NCBI RefSeq assembly: GCF_049852125.1
Contig: NZ_CP187532.1
Location: 2,418,001 to 2,482,000 of the forward strand
Length of the DNA: 64,000 bases
Source: Senimuribacter sp049852125
GTDB lineage: Bacteria > Bacillota > Clostridia > Peptostreptococcales > Anaerovoracaceae
Direction: 5' to 3'
Positions within the stretch are counted from its first letter, which is position 1. The number at the start of each line of letters is the position of its first letter. Shown one piece after another: positions 1 to 8,322 of this stretch. Below the pieces are notes generated by a model. That model did not search any database. It worked only from the letters and a program-made list of their open reading frames with translations, and was not told the DNA's origin. Made by a program: the position numbers and the translations under genes.

Positions 1-461
1 CGTCTGACCAGCGGCACTTCATTATACAGCACAGCGTAGCCTTCTATCTCAACCTGTCCAAAAGCCCTGTCGATAGATAATATTTTATCTATATAAATAG
101 GAACTGACGCCAGCGAAGCATTGCACAGCACTTCATCACCGGGCACAAATCCTTTCTTGTTTTCATATTCAGAGCCAATCTCCGCTACCACTCCATAGAA
201 TAATCCTCCCGTATCGGTGACAGGATTATGCAGTTTTCCCCTCCGGATAACGATATCCATGATCTTTTGACGGATTCGCTTCTCATTATTATTAGCCTCC
301 AGGCAAATCTGCTTAAAGCTGGTCCCCTCAATATGTATCCTGCGGATATCCACTCGTATTTCCTCCGCCGCAATAGTACGGCTGTTATCCAGCCTCCATG
401 CGGAGGTCGGCAGCACATGCTGCGGCTCCAGCACACGATTCGTTCCATAATTTTGGGTCAT
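1..461 (-). CDS. Kdd-like protein, N-terminal part (3,5-diaminohexanoate dehydrogenase-like domain; probably a sigma-54 activator), runs off the window
   Basis: Minus-strand reading frame starting at the ATG whose complement ends at 461 and open to the window edge, so only about 153 N-terminal residues are seen. The start reads MTQNYGTNRVLEPQHVLP and the fragment contains RRGKLHNPVTDTGG, the pattern of L-erythro-3,5-diaminohexanoate dehydrogenase (Kdd), an NAD(P)-linked enzyme of lysine fermentation. It resembles even more closely the N-terminal domain of the regulator at 32993-35080: both have AWRLDNS, an RIH(I/L)E segment and RRGKLHNP. True Kdd enzymes, as I recall them, read SASFTQI where this has GTSFKQI. 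I therefore think it is a second Kdd-domain/sigma-54 activator, divergent from kal and possibly controlling it. The part that would decide (AAA+ domain or stop) lies outside the window. It could still be kdd itself. Confidence 0.75.
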   Translation of the reverse strand, partial: MTQNYGTNRVLEPQHVLPTSAWRLDNSRTIAAEEIRVDIRRIHIEGTSFKQICLEANNNEKRIRQKIMDIVIRRGKLHNPVTDTGGLFYGVVAEIGSEYENKKGFVPGDEVLCNASLASVPIYIDKILSIDRAFGQVEIEGYAVLYNEVPLVR

Positions 462-484
462 TTTTAATTCGCTCCTTTTTTCAG

Positions 485-502
485 TGAACTCTTTTCGGTT
501 CA
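485..502 (-). promoter_or_regulatory. candidate upstream activator site for kal
   Basis: On the minus strand this reads TGAACCGAAAAGAGTTCA, an imperfect inverted repeat (TGAAC/GTTCA with a 6-bp centre). It matches about 14 of 18 positions of the element at 25597-25614 and shares the ACC-AAAA-G-TC core with the one at 35159-35176. All three lie upstream of -24/-12 promoters. Here it is only about 30 bp upstream of the -24 box, closer than is usual for a sigma-54 activator site. Binding by a Kdd-domain activator is inference. Confidence 0.45.
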
Positions 503-531
503 ATTGCTGTGTAATTTCAATAATACCCCAT

Positions 532-546
532 TGGCACACAATTTGC
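532..546 (+). promoter_or_regulatory. sigma-54 (-24/-12) promoter of kal
   Basis: TGGCAC, a 5-bp spacer (ACAAT) and TTGC followed by A: the canonical RpoN element, with GG and GC exactly 10 bp apart. It is about 78 bp upstream of the kal ATG, so the leader should be about 65 nt. Confidence 0.85.
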
Positions 547-623
547 AATTGTTATTTATGTTTTTCCGATATATAATTGGAGTATAGAAATCGTTTTTAA
601 GTTTAACAAAGGAGAATGAAACA

Positions 624-1016
624 ATGGAAGAGAAAATTACATCATTGATCAGAGTCAGAATGTCTGCAAAGGACGCTCACTACGGCGGAGAATTAGTTGA
701 CGGCGCGCACATGGTTCACCTGTTTGGCGACGTAGCTACTGAGCTGCTGATCAAATTAGACGGAGACGAAGGTCTGTTCTGCGCTTATGACAACGTAGAA
801 TTCCTTGCTCCTACTTACGCTGGCGACTACATCGAAGCTTACGGTGAAATCACCAAGATCGGAAACACTTCCAGACAGATGAAATTTGAAGCAAGAAAGG
901 TTATCGTATCCAGAAAAGACATCAACGCTTCCGCAGCTGATTTCCTGGAAGAACCAATCGTAGTAGCAAGAGCTACAGGTACTTGCGTAACACCAAAAGA
1001 CTTCAAGAGAAAATAG
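624..1016 (+). CDS. kal: 3-aminobutyryl-CoA ammonia-lyase (Kal)
   Basis: A 130-residue protein that I recognise as Kal (EC 4.3.1.14), the hotdog-fold enzyme that deaminates L-3-aminobutyryl-CoA to crotonyl-CoA in clostridial lysine fermentation. Recognisable parts are the opening MEEKITSLIRVRMSAKDAHY, GGELVDGAHMVHLFGDVATEL and the ending TGTCVTPKDF. Length matches the family (about 125-130). The ATG at 624 follows AAAGGAG at a 9-nt spacing. It is transcribed alone from the sigma-54 promoter at 532-546, divergent from a Kdd-like gene. Codon choice (many GCT, AAC, GAA, ATC) is that of a strongly expressed gene. The other lysine-pathway genes (kamA, kamDE, atoDA) are not adjacent within the window. 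Kce is 16 kb away. An IS256 element now separates it from its terminator. Confidence 0.9.
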   Translation: MEEKITSLIRVRMSAKDAHYGGELVDGAHMVHLFGDVATELLIKLDGDEGLFCAYDNVEFLAPTYAGDYIEAYGEITKIGNTSRQMKFEARKVIVSRKDINASAADFLEEPIVVARATGTCVTPKDFKRK

Positions 1017-1033
1017 TTTTTTCAGTTCAAAAG

Positions 1034-2521
1034 GAGACTGTGAAAAAAAGTCTGTAAATAGGTAAAAGAAAAAGGCCTTCTATGGTAAAATCAAATTATC
1101 ATAGGAGGCTTTTTAAAATGGCAAAGAAAAAGGAAGTATACAAGGTAAAACCACTGACAGAAGGAAAAAAGAACATCATTGCAGCATTACTGGAAGAATA
1201 CGACATCGAAACAGCAGATGATATTCAGGAGGCCTTAAAAGACCTATTAGGTGGCACCATCAAATCCATGATGGAAGCTGAAATGGATGAACATCTCGGC
1301 TACGGTAACTATGAACGCAGTGACAGCGATAATTACCGCAATGGTACAAAATCTAAAAAAGTACGCAGTAACTATGGAGAGTTTGAAATCAGTGTACCAC
1401 AAGACAGGAACAGTACGTTCGAACCACAGGTAGTAAAAAAGCGTCAAAAGGATATCTCTGAGATTGATCAGAAAATCATCAGCATGTATGCAAGAGGGCT
1501 TACCACAAGACAAATCTCAGAACAGATTGAAGAAATCTATGGATTCGAATGTAGTGAAGGTTTTATCTCTGATGTAACAGATAAGATTCTGCAGGAAATT
1601 GATGACTGGCAGAAACGCCCTCTAGACGAAATCTACCCAATCATTTTCATTGATGCGGTACATTTTTCAGTCAGGGAAGATAATCAGATTAGAAAACTGG
1701 CAGCTTATGTAATTTTAGGATATACTCTGGACGGGATGAAAGATGTCATTCATCTTGAAATTGGAGAGAATGAGAGCAGCAAATACTGGCTAGGTGTACT
1801 AAACAGCCTAAAAAATCGAGGAGTCAAGGATATCATGGTCATCTGTGCAGATGGACTTAGCGGGATCAAAGAAGCAATTCAAGCAGCCTATCCGGATACG
1901 GAGTATCAAAGATGCATTGTACACCAAATACGCAATACGCTGAAATATGTGTCCTACAAAGATATGAAAGCTTTTGCCGGAGATTTGAAATCAATCTATC
2001 TGGCACCGGATGAGAAACAAGGATATGAAGCATTGCAAATTGTAACAGAAAAGTGGAATGATAAATATCCAAACGCGATGAAGAGCTGGGAGAAGAACTG
2101 GGATGTATTAACGCCCATCTTCAAATTCTCTATAGATGTGAGAAAGGTGATTTATACGACGAATGCCATCGAAAGTCTGAACAGTACCTACAAGAAATTG
2201 AATCGGCAGCGCACAGTATTCCCAAACGACAAGGCACTATTGAAATCACTGTATCTTGCAACCTTACAAGCAACGAAGAAATGGACACAGTCTTTAAGAA
2301 ACTGGGGTAAAGTTTATGGAGAATTTTCCATCATGTATGGGGATCGTTTTCCTGTTTAATACAAAATAAAAGCATGCAAGGACTCCTTCAGAGAAAGGAG
2401 TCCTTGACATGGCTAAAAACATGTATTATATTATTTTCAACTAAGAACTATTGAAATTTCAAAGGTTTCATAGTTTCAAATTACCATAGAAGGTAATTTA
2501 CAGACTTTTTTTCACAGTCTC
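1034..2521 (+). mobile_element. IS256-family insertion sequence, complete, with 8-bp target duplication
   Basis: The element is bounded by 26-bp terminal inverted repeats with no mismatch (1034-1059 and 2496-2521; outermost bases GAGACTGTG). It is flanked by an 8-bp direct repeat TTCAAAAG (1026-1033 and 2522-2529), the duplication size typical of IS256. Total length is 1488 bp with one transposase gene. Base composition is visibly more AT-rich than its neighbours. It inserted 17 bp after the kal stop codon, at the first base pairs of the kal terminator stem. Perfect ends and duplication suggest a recent insertion. Confidence 0.95.
1118..2359 (+). CDS. IS256-family (Mutator-type) DDE transposase
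   Basis: A 413-residue transposase, full length for IS256 (about 390-420). The catalytic triad is visible: Asp in FIDAVHFSVRED (about residue 180), Asp in VICADGLSGI (about 247) and Glu in TTNAIESLNSTYKK (about 353). The family's conserved EYQRCIVHQIRN segment follows the second Asp. I chose the ATG at 1118 because AGGAGG lies 9 nt upstream. An ATG further upstream at 1082 lies close to the terminal repeat and has no ribosome site. No frameshift or stop is seen, so the element may be active. It moves the IS by cut/copy transposition and has no known role in the neighbouring metabolism. Confidence 0.95.
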   Translation: MAKKKEVYKVKPLTEGKKNIIAALLEEYDIETADDIQEALKDLLGGTIKSMMEAEMDEHLGYGNYERSDSDNYRNGTKSKKVRSNYGEFEISVPQDRNSTFEPQVVKKRQKDISEIDQKIISMYARGLTTRQISEQIEEIYGFECSEGFISDVTDKILQEIDDWQKRPLDEIYPIIFIDAVHFSVREDNQIRKLAAYVILGYTLDGMKDVIHLEIGENESSKYWLGVLNSLKNRGVKDIMVICADGLSGIKEAIQAAYPDTEYQRCIVHQIRNTLKYVSYKDMKAFAGDLKSIYLAPDEKQGYEALQIVTEKWNDKYPNAMKSWEKNWDVLTPIFKFSIDVRKVIYTTNAIESLNSTYKKLNRQRTVFPNDKALLKSLYLATLQATKKWTQSLRNWGKVYGEFSIMYGDRFPV

Positions 2522-2524
2522 TTC

Positions 2525-2564
2525 AAAAGCCCTTGCCGGTCTGGTACTCCCGGCAAGGGCTTTT
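2525..2564 (+). terminator. intrinsic terminator originally belonging to kal, now displaced by the IS element
   Basis: A perfect 15-bp stem (AAAAGCCCTTGCCGG with its complement at 2550-2564) followed by TTTTGTTTAT. The first five stem bases are part of the IS target duplication, so insertion left the terminator intact but about 1.5 kb from kal. Confidence 0.85.
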
Positions 2565-2583
2565 GTTTATTCCCCATATACAA

Positions 2584-3036
2584 TTACACCTGCAGACCCG
2601 GCATCTGCGCCTCGGTAGTTACAAAGCTTGCCATAGCTGACGCGCAAACCACGCCTGTTTCCCTGTCGGCAGCTTTTGCCATGCACCGAATCATACGTCT
2701 TCCCACATTCGTATATTCGATGCGAAAAAGAAAACTTTTCCCATTCATCGGTTTCAGATAGCTAACAGAAATGTCAGACGTAGACACCATCTTTGCCGAA
2801 AGCGCTACTGCTCCAATTCCCATGCCCGTATCAAAGATGCTGCAGATAATACCTCCATGAACACCCCCGTAAGGATTCAGCATCCACTCCTGCGCCTCAA
2901 ATGAATATTCTACAAATTTCTCCTCCCGGCTGCAGTCCTCCAACTTTATATTCAGCCGCGCGTTAAGCCGTTCAGGCTGCATCCGATTTCGCTGAATAAT
3001 CGTCTGTATTTCTTTTGCAAATTCGATGTCTTTCAT
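2584..3036 (-). CDS. PaaI-type hotdog thioesterase
   Basis: A 150-residue single-domain protein of the PaaI/hotdog thioesterase family, which hydrolyses acyl-CoA thioesters in the cytoplasm. The signature NPYGGVHGGIICSIFDTGMG (about residues 55-74) holds the HGG helix start and the acidic residue. A central SDISVSYLKPMNG strand and ASAMASFVTT near the end fit the fold. The substrate cannot be read from sequence. It stands alone between the V-ATPase operon and the displaced kal terminator, with its own promoter at 3067-3094. The start at 3036 follows a GGAGATGAG ribosome site. Confidence 0.75.
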   Translation of the reverse strand: MKDIEFAKEIQTIIQRNRMQPERLNARLNIKLEDCSREEKFVEYSFEAQEWMLNPYGGVHGGIICSIFDTGMGIGAVALSAKMVSTSDISVSYLKPMNGKSFLFRIEYTNVGRRMIRCMAKAADRETGVVCASAMASFVTTEAQMPGLQV

Positions 3037-3066
3037 AAACTCATCTCCATTCTTTTCATCATAGTC

Positions 3067-3094
3067 ATTGTACCATGCCGCCAGTGGAATTCAA
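3067..3094 (-). promoter_or_regulatory. sigma-A-type promoter of the hotdog thioesterase gene
   Basis: On the minus strand TTGAAT, 16 bp, TACAAT, about 30 bp upstream of the gene start at 3036. Confidence 0.5.
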
Positions 3095-3152
3095 AGAAGA
3101 AACGCAGTCCGACCAAATATATCTTCAGCCAAACCGCGTTCCACTCATTCAA

Positions 3153-3836
3153 CTATTCTCCAATAGCCCTCATACTCTTTTCCTGTTTTTCTCGAATCGC
3201 TTCAGCCAGCATCATATCCTTTACCTTCATCAGTCTGGTCTGATTGCCGCGTTCATTTTCATCTAGCTTCATCTGAATATAGCGAATCGTTGCCTCCAGC
3301 TTCGGAATCATTACATACTCCAACGCGTTAACCCTACGGCGCGTCTTTTCCAACTCTGCGGCAAGCAGCGCGGTTTCCTTTTCCTTCGCTGCCAGATCCA
3401 AAAGCATCGGAAACAATTCTGCCAACGCCGAAATAGCATTGTCCAGCTCTCCTGACGTACGGGCAAAACCATACGGAAAAATGTTAGACGAATCTTCCGC
3501 TGTAGTTTTAAAAGAAAATACTGGCACATCTACGCTCATGATATTCTTATTTCCGACCTCCAGGACAACGCCTTGTTTCGGAAACATCAGCGATTCTTCC
3601 ATAACCTCCTGACTCATGATCGCGCTGGCTACCGTAAAATTCTTATATACTACAGCAAGTCGTTCTTCTACTTCCTGACGAAGCCGACCATTTTCCCGCG
3701 CCAATTCCAGAAACTCCTTCATCAACTCGTCACGCTTATCCTTCATCAGCTTGTGACCGCGAGAAGCCGTTTTCAAACGCTTTTTCAGAGACGTGAGCAT
3801 CATTCTTGTAGGATTCACATTCATTCTTTCTGCCAT
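3153..3836 (-). CDS. ntpD: V-type ATPase subunit D
   Basis: A 227-residue subunit D, the coiled-coil central rotor stalk that transmits rotation between the V1 catalytic head and the membrane ring. The opening NPTRMMLTSLKKRLKTASRGHKLMKDKRDEL is the family signature, and long charged helices at both ends fit the antiparallel coiled coil. It is the last gene of the nine-gene operon (order H-I-K-E-C-F-A-B-D), 10 bp after subunit B. Length is normal (about 210-230). Confidence 0.92.
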   Translation of the reverse strand: MAERMNVNPTRMMLTSLKKRLKTASRGHKLMKDKRDELMKEFLELARENGRLRQEVEERLAVVYKNFTVASAIMSQEVMEESLMFPKQGVVLEVGNKNIMSVDVPVFSFKTTAEDSSNIFPYGFARTSGELDNAISALAELFPMLLDLAAKEKETALLAAELEKTRRRVNALEYVMIPKLEATIRYIQMKLDENERGNQTRLMKVKDMMLAEAIREKQEKSMRAIGE

Positions 3837-3846
3837 GAATCATCAC

Positions 3847-5214
3847 CTACCCTAAATACTTTTCGATGTACTCGTCTTTAATTCTCTTTAGCTCACTCTT
3901 TGGCAACAGTTTCAACAGTTCCCATCCTAAATCCAAAGTATTTTCAATTGTTCTGTCCGTTTCATAGCCCTGAGAAACATACCGCTTCTCAAATTCCTGG
4001 CTGAACTTAGCGTACATCAAATCAATTTCCGTCAATGCCGCTTCACCCAAAATTGTCATTAGCTCCAAACACTCTTTGCCTCTGGCGTAAGCAGCAAATA
4101 GCTGATTCATCGTATCTGCATGATCCTCACGGGTCTTACCGTTGCCAATGCCTTTATCCTTCAGACGCGACAGCGAAGGCAATACGTCGATAGGCGGCTT
4201 GATACCCTTTCGGTACAATTCACGAGACAAGATAATCTGACCTTCCGTAATGTATCCGGTTAAGTCAGGAATCGGGTGCGTCTTATCATCCTCCGGCATC
4301 GTCAAAATCGGAATCATCGTAATAGAGCCCTCCTGCCCTCTCTTACGTCCCGCTCTTTCATACATCGTCGCAAGGTCTGTATACAGATAACCCGGATATC
4401 CCCGGCGTCCCGGTACTTCCTTACGAGCCGCGGAAACCTCGCGCAGCGCCTCTGCATAATTGGTAATATCAGTCAAAATAACCAATACGTGCATACCCAG
4501 ATCGAAAGCCAGATATTCAGCAGCCGTCAAAGCCATACGCGGCGTAGCGATACGCTCAACTGCCGGATCGTTGGCCAGGTTCATAAACATGACCGTTCTG
4601 TCTATTGCGCCGGTACGTCTGAAGTCCGCGGCAAAGAAATCGGCCTCCTCATAGGTAATACCAATGGCCGCAAAGACAACAGCGAAATTACTTTCTCCGC
4701 CGATTACCTTTGCCTGACGAGCAATTTGCGCCGCCAATTCAGCATGAGGCAAACCTGAACCTGAGAAAATCGGTAATTTTTGGCCCCTGACCAGCGTATT
4801 CAATCCATCGATGGCGGATACGCCGGTTTGAATAAATTCAGCCGGATAATCTCTGGCCGCCGGATTCATCGGCAAACCATTGATGTCAAGTCTCTTTTCC
4901 GCAATAATCTCAGGACCGCCGTCCATCGGTCTGCCCATACCGTCAAAAACACGTCCCAGCATTTCCGGCGATACGCCAAGCTGCGTCCCTCTGCCCAGGA
5001 ACTTCACCGAGGATTCCTTCAGATTGATACCCGCGGCGCTTTCAAAGAGCTGCACCAGCGCGTCGCTTCCATTGATCTCCAAAACCTTGCAGAGACGTTT
5101 TTCACCGCTGGGCAGCAGAATTTCTCCCAGCTCATCATAAGTTACGTTTTCTACATTCTTTACCAGCATCAAAGGCCCGGCGACTTCTGATATGGTCTTA
5201 TATTCTTTCATCAT
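3847..5214 (-). CDS. ntpB: V-type ATPase subunit B
   Basis: A 455-residue non-catalytic nucleotide-binding subunit B of the V1 hexamer. Visible family motifs are YKTISEVAGPLMLVKNVENV at the start, GRVFDGMGRPMDGGP, PIFSGSGLPHAELAAQIARQ (the altered P-loop of B subunits) and GYPGYLYTDLATMYERAGR. I chose the ATG at 5214, 9 nt after AGGAGG. A start at 5232 would place the ribosome site inside the gene. It overlaps the end of subunit A by 17 bp, suggesting translational coupling. Confidence 0.93.
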   Translation of the reverse strand: MMKEYKTISEVAGPLMLVKNVENVTYDELGEILLPSGEKRLCKVLEINGSDALVQLFESAAGINLKESSVKFLGRGTQLGVSPEMLGRVFDGMGRPMDGGPEIIAEKRLDINGLPMNPAARDYPAEFIQTGVSAIDGLNTLVRGQKLPIFSGSGLPHAELAAQIARQAKVIGGESNFAVVFAAIGITYEEADFFAADFRRTGAIDRTVMFMNLANDPAVERIATPRMALTAAEYLAFDLGMHVLVILTDITNYAEALREVSAARKEVPGRRGYPGYLYTDLATMYERAGRKRGQEGSITMIPILTMPEDDKTHPIPDLTGYITEGQIILSRELYRKGIKPPIDVLPSLSRLKDKGIGNGKTREDHADTMNQLFAAYARGKECLELMTILGEAALTEIDLMYAKFSQEFEKRYVSQGYETDRTIENTLDLGWELLKLLPKSELKRIKDEYIEKYLG

Positions 5215-6985
5215 CGTTTTCCGCCTCCTCACTGATCAAATCCGCAATCTCACTGCGGAGCCGTCCCATCGTTTCCTCATAAGCGGCTTCAATTCTATCT
5301 TCCTCTATATACTTAAACCTGCCGATCGCTTCCCTTACCGGCAAAGAAGTCAGCTTTCCAAAAGGAGCGCCTTTCGCCACCGCCTCTTTAGCCAATTCGT
5401 AATAGCCCAGAATGAGTTTCAGCATTTTAAACTGTTTATTCAGCGACGTATAGGTGTCCACCTCATGGAAGGAATTCTGATGCAGATAATCCTCTCGAAT
5501 AGACTTGCTGACTTCCAGTTTCATTCTATCCTCATAGGATAACGCATCTACGCCAACCAGCTGCACAATCTCATCCAACTCCGCTTCTTCCTGCAGCAGC
5601 ATAATCGCTTCCTGACGAAGCTTCGGAAAATCACCGCTGACATGATCCTCATACCACTTTGTCAGACGGTCCACGTACAGAGAATAGCTCTGCAGCCAGT
5701 TGATCGCCGGAAAATGGCGTTTATACGCCAGCGAAGAATCCAAACACCAGAATACCTTTACGATACGCAAGGTCGCCTGAGAAACCGGCTCAGAAATATC
5801 TCCTCCCGGCGGAGAAACCGCGCCGATTGCAGACAGAGCGCCCATACGTCCCTCCTTGCCCAGCGAAATAGTCCGGCCAGCCCGTTCATAAAACTGGGCC
5901 AATCTGGATCCCAGATACGCAGGATAGCCTTCTTCACCCGGCATCTCCTCCAGACGGCCTGACATTTCACGAAGCGCCTCTGCCCATCTGGACGTTGAAT
6001 CAGCCATTAATGCCACCGAATATCCCATATCCCTGAAATACTCCGCAATGGTGATTCCGGTATAAATAGATGCTTCACGAGCCGCAACCGGCATGTCGGA
6101 GGTATTAGCGATGAGTACGGTACGCTTCATCAAAGATTCTCCGCTTCGCGGATCCTTCAGCTCCGGAAACTCCATCAGTACGTCCGTCATTTCGTTTCCT
6201 CGCTCACCGCAGCCGATATAGACTACAATATCCGCATCAGCCCACTTAGCCAGCTGATGCTGGGTCACTGTTTTTCCCGAACCGAATGGACCTGGAATAG
6301 CCGCTACACCACCCTTTGCGATCGGAAATAACGTGTCGATAACACGCTGTCCAGTGATCAAAGGCATTTCCGGCACAAGCTTTTCCTTGTAAGGGCGTCC
6401 CTTTCTGACCGGCCATTTCTGCATCATCGTCAAAGAGGCAACCGTCCCGTCATCCTTTTTCACTCTGCATACGACATCCTCTACGGTAAAGGAACCGTTT
6501 TCAATACTTTCAACCGTTCCTGCAACGCCATAGGGCACCATGATCTTCTGCTGAACAACGACAGTTTCCTGTACGGTTCCGATGATATCTCCAGCCTCAA
6601 CCAAATCGCCTGGCTTTACCGCAGGAACAAATTCCCATTTCTTCTCTCGATTCAAAGACGGCACACTGATACCACGAGTGATATTCGCGCCGGCCTTTTC
6701 ACGCATAGCCTCCAGCGGACGTTGAATACCGTCGTACATCGTCTCAATCAATCCAGGACCCAATTCTACCGAAAGCTGCGCGCCCGTAGATACTACCGGC
6801 GCACCTGGTCCGATACCTGCTGTTTCTTCATATACCTGGATGGAGGCCATGTCGCCTCTCATCTCTATAATCTCACCGATCAAGCCCAGGTCTCCAACAC
6901 GAACCACGTCAAACATGTCCGCGGATTCCATACCGGAAGCCACCACCAGCGGGCCCGATACCTTTACAATTTTTCCTTGGCTCAT
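5198..6985 (-). CDS. ntpA: V-type ATPase catalytic subunit A
   Basis: A 595-residue catalytic subunit A. Walker A is GPFGSGKT (about residues 232-239). The MALMADSTSRWAEALREMSGRLEEMPGEEGYPAYL stretch carries the Walker B and arginine region, and the non-homologous insertion typical of A subunits lies before the P-loop. It hydrolyses (or makes) ATP at the A/B interfaces of V1. The start MSQGKIVKVSGPLVVA is the usual N-terminus. It begins directly after the stop of subunit F. Confidence 0.95.
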   Translation of the reverse strand: MSQGKIVKVSGPLVVASGMESADMFDVVRVGDLGLIGEIIEMRGDMASIQVYEETAGIGPGAPVVSTGAQLSVELGPGLIETMYDGIQRPLEAMREKAGANITRGISVPSLNREKKWEFVPAVKPGDLVEAGDIIGTVQETVVVQQKIMVPYGVAGTVESIENGSFTVEDVVCRVKKDDGTVASLTMMQKWPVRKGRPYKEKLVPEMPLITGQRVIDTLFPIAKGGVAAIPGPFGSGKTVTQHQLAKWADADIVVYIGCGERGNEMTDVLMEFPELKDPRSGESLMKRTVLIANTSDMPVAAREASIYTGITIAEYFRDMGYSVALMADSTSRWAEALREMSGRLEEMPGEEGYPAYLGSRLAQFYERAGRTISLGKEGRMGALSAIGAVSPPGGDISEPVSQATLRIVKVFWCLDSSLAYKRHFPAINWLQSYSLYVDRLTKWYEDHVSGDFPKLRQEAIMLLQEEAELDEIVQLVGVDALSYEDRMKLEVSKSIREDYLHQNSFHEVDTYTSLNKQFKMLKLILGYYELAKEAVAKGAPFGKLTSLPVREAIGRFKYIEEDRIEAAYEETMGRLRSEIADLISEEAENDDERI

Positions 6986-7309
6986 CTACTTTTCACCTCC
7001 AAATAGTATATCCGCGCCTACAGCACGTTCGACAGATTTCCTTACACTGTTCATTCCCGTCCCTAAAGCGCCTTCCTTGCCGGGCAGCGGGATGATCGCC
7101 GGAAGCCTGGCGTCTTTATACTGCTCTATATCCTCTGCCAACTCTACTGACAGACCTTCTGTAATATAGATAATCGCATATTCGCTTCTTGCAAGCCGAT
7201 GAAGAATCTTTTTCGCTTCATCACTCTGACCACAGGGAAATACATCAAGTCCCACGGCTTTAAAGCCGAGAACAGAGTCTCTGTCGCCAATTACACCTAT
7301 TTTATACAT
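6986..7309 (-). CDS. ntpF: V-type ATPase subunit F
   Basis: A 107-residue subunit F, the small Rossmann-like central-stalk protein that docks on subunit D. MYKIGVIGDRDSVLGFKAVGLDVFP at the start and IIYITEGLSVE in the middle are characteristic. It overlaps subunit C by 8 bp and abuts subunit A. Some bacterial operons call this gene ntpG, so symbols vary. Confidence 0.9.
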   Translation of the reverse strand: MYKIGVIGDRDSVLGFKAVGLDVFPCGQSDEAKKILHRLARSEYAIIYITEGLSVELAEDIEQYKDARLPAIIPLPGKEGALGTGMNSVRKSVERAVGADILFGGEK

Positions 7310-8309
7310 ATGGTTCCCTCAATCTTTCCCCTATCTGCTCCGGCGTAGATCCAATCAGAATTCCCGTCAAGATGATACGCAAATTATCAATTTCAACTTC
7401 CTTCGCATACCAATATCCGGCAATAGGCACAATGCCGAAGGAGTAATACTTCGCCTGTTTGTTAAATTCCATCATCTTATCATCACACAGCTTTTCCAGG
7501 AGAGAGAAATCACCGGTTTCTTTGATCTCCCTGCCGCCCTCTGCCATAGGCTCCTGCAATCCATAAGGCGCGAGCTTTTCCGCCATCTGCTCATAGGGTT
7601 CCTCATAGCAGGAAATAAACAGCTGCTCACCGATATTTCCTCCCGTCAGGAATACCTTTTGAAAGAAGGACCAGGGTTTCCTGATCTGCCGCAGCCGCAC
7701 AAAGGTCTTCAAATTGAGGATATCAATCTGACGCTTAACAATACCGATCAGAAAATCCTCCTTCGTTTCCTCTGCTGCAGCCAGCATTTGACGATAACAG
7801 GCTTTATCCAAAATGATATCGATTTCCTGTGGATCACCGCCTCTGCCAAACAGATCCGTTGCCTCTATAATCGCCTCTTTCATATAGACCGGCATGAACA
7901 TATAGTTTCTGTCCCTTACCATAGCCACAACTCGCTTCCAATCCATATCGCCGGTAGACACCAACAGATCTTCATCAGGCGTTATTCCCAGAAATTCCGC
8001 TTTCAAGCAGACCTTCACATTGTGATAGTCATAAGGAAACAGGCACAGCGCCAGTTCCTTTCTCTCCGGAAGCGTATCATATATCAGATTAAACAGCTTA
8101 TTCTGCTCCCTTCTGATAAACCACTCTATATCATTATCATAAAGTTCCTTCGCTTCGCCGTAACCAAATTCACGAAGAATGCCTTCTGCCGCAGCCAGAT
8201 CTTTGCAGGACGCCAGGCGCATCATATCCTGCCTGTTCATCAGATTCTTGACGAAACTCCCTATATATGCGTCCGCAAAGATGTATTCTTCTGTTTTGCG
8301 TTTTGCCAT
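7302..8309 (-). CDS. ntpC: V-type ATPase subunit C (d-type)
   Basis: A 335-residue subunit C/AC39-type protein, the socket connecting the central stalk to the K ring. YIFADAYIGSFVKNLMNRQDMMRLASC opens the protein and YDYHNVKVCLKAEFLG is a conserved family patch. I place the start at the ATG at 8309 because AAGGAG precedes it at about 9 nt. A TTG at 8330 would extend it by seven residues. It follows subunit E by 13 bp. Confidence 0.9.
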   Translation of the reverse strand: MAKRKTEEYIFADAYIGSFVKNLMNRQDMMRLASCKDLAAAEGILREFGYGEAKELYDNDIEWFIRREQNKLFNLIYDTLPERKELALCLFPYDYHNVKVCLKAEFLGITPDEDLLVSTGDMDWKRVVAMVRDRNYMFMPVYMKEAIIEATDLFGRGGDPQEIDIILDKACYRQMLAAAEETKEDFLIGIVKRQIDILNLKTFVRLRQIRKPWSFFQKVFLTGGNIGEQLFISCYEEPYEQMAEKLAPYGLQEPMAEGGREIKETGDFSLLEKLCDDKMMEFNKQAKYYSFGIVPIAGYWYAKEVEIDNLRIILTGILIGSTPEQIGERLREPYV

Positions 8310-8322
8310 AGAATCTATCTCC

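Noticed and set aside
185..448. Arginine-rich minus-strand frame inside the Kdd-like gene
   Set aside because: Out of frame with the clear Kdd-like protein and with a composition typical of a shadow frame.
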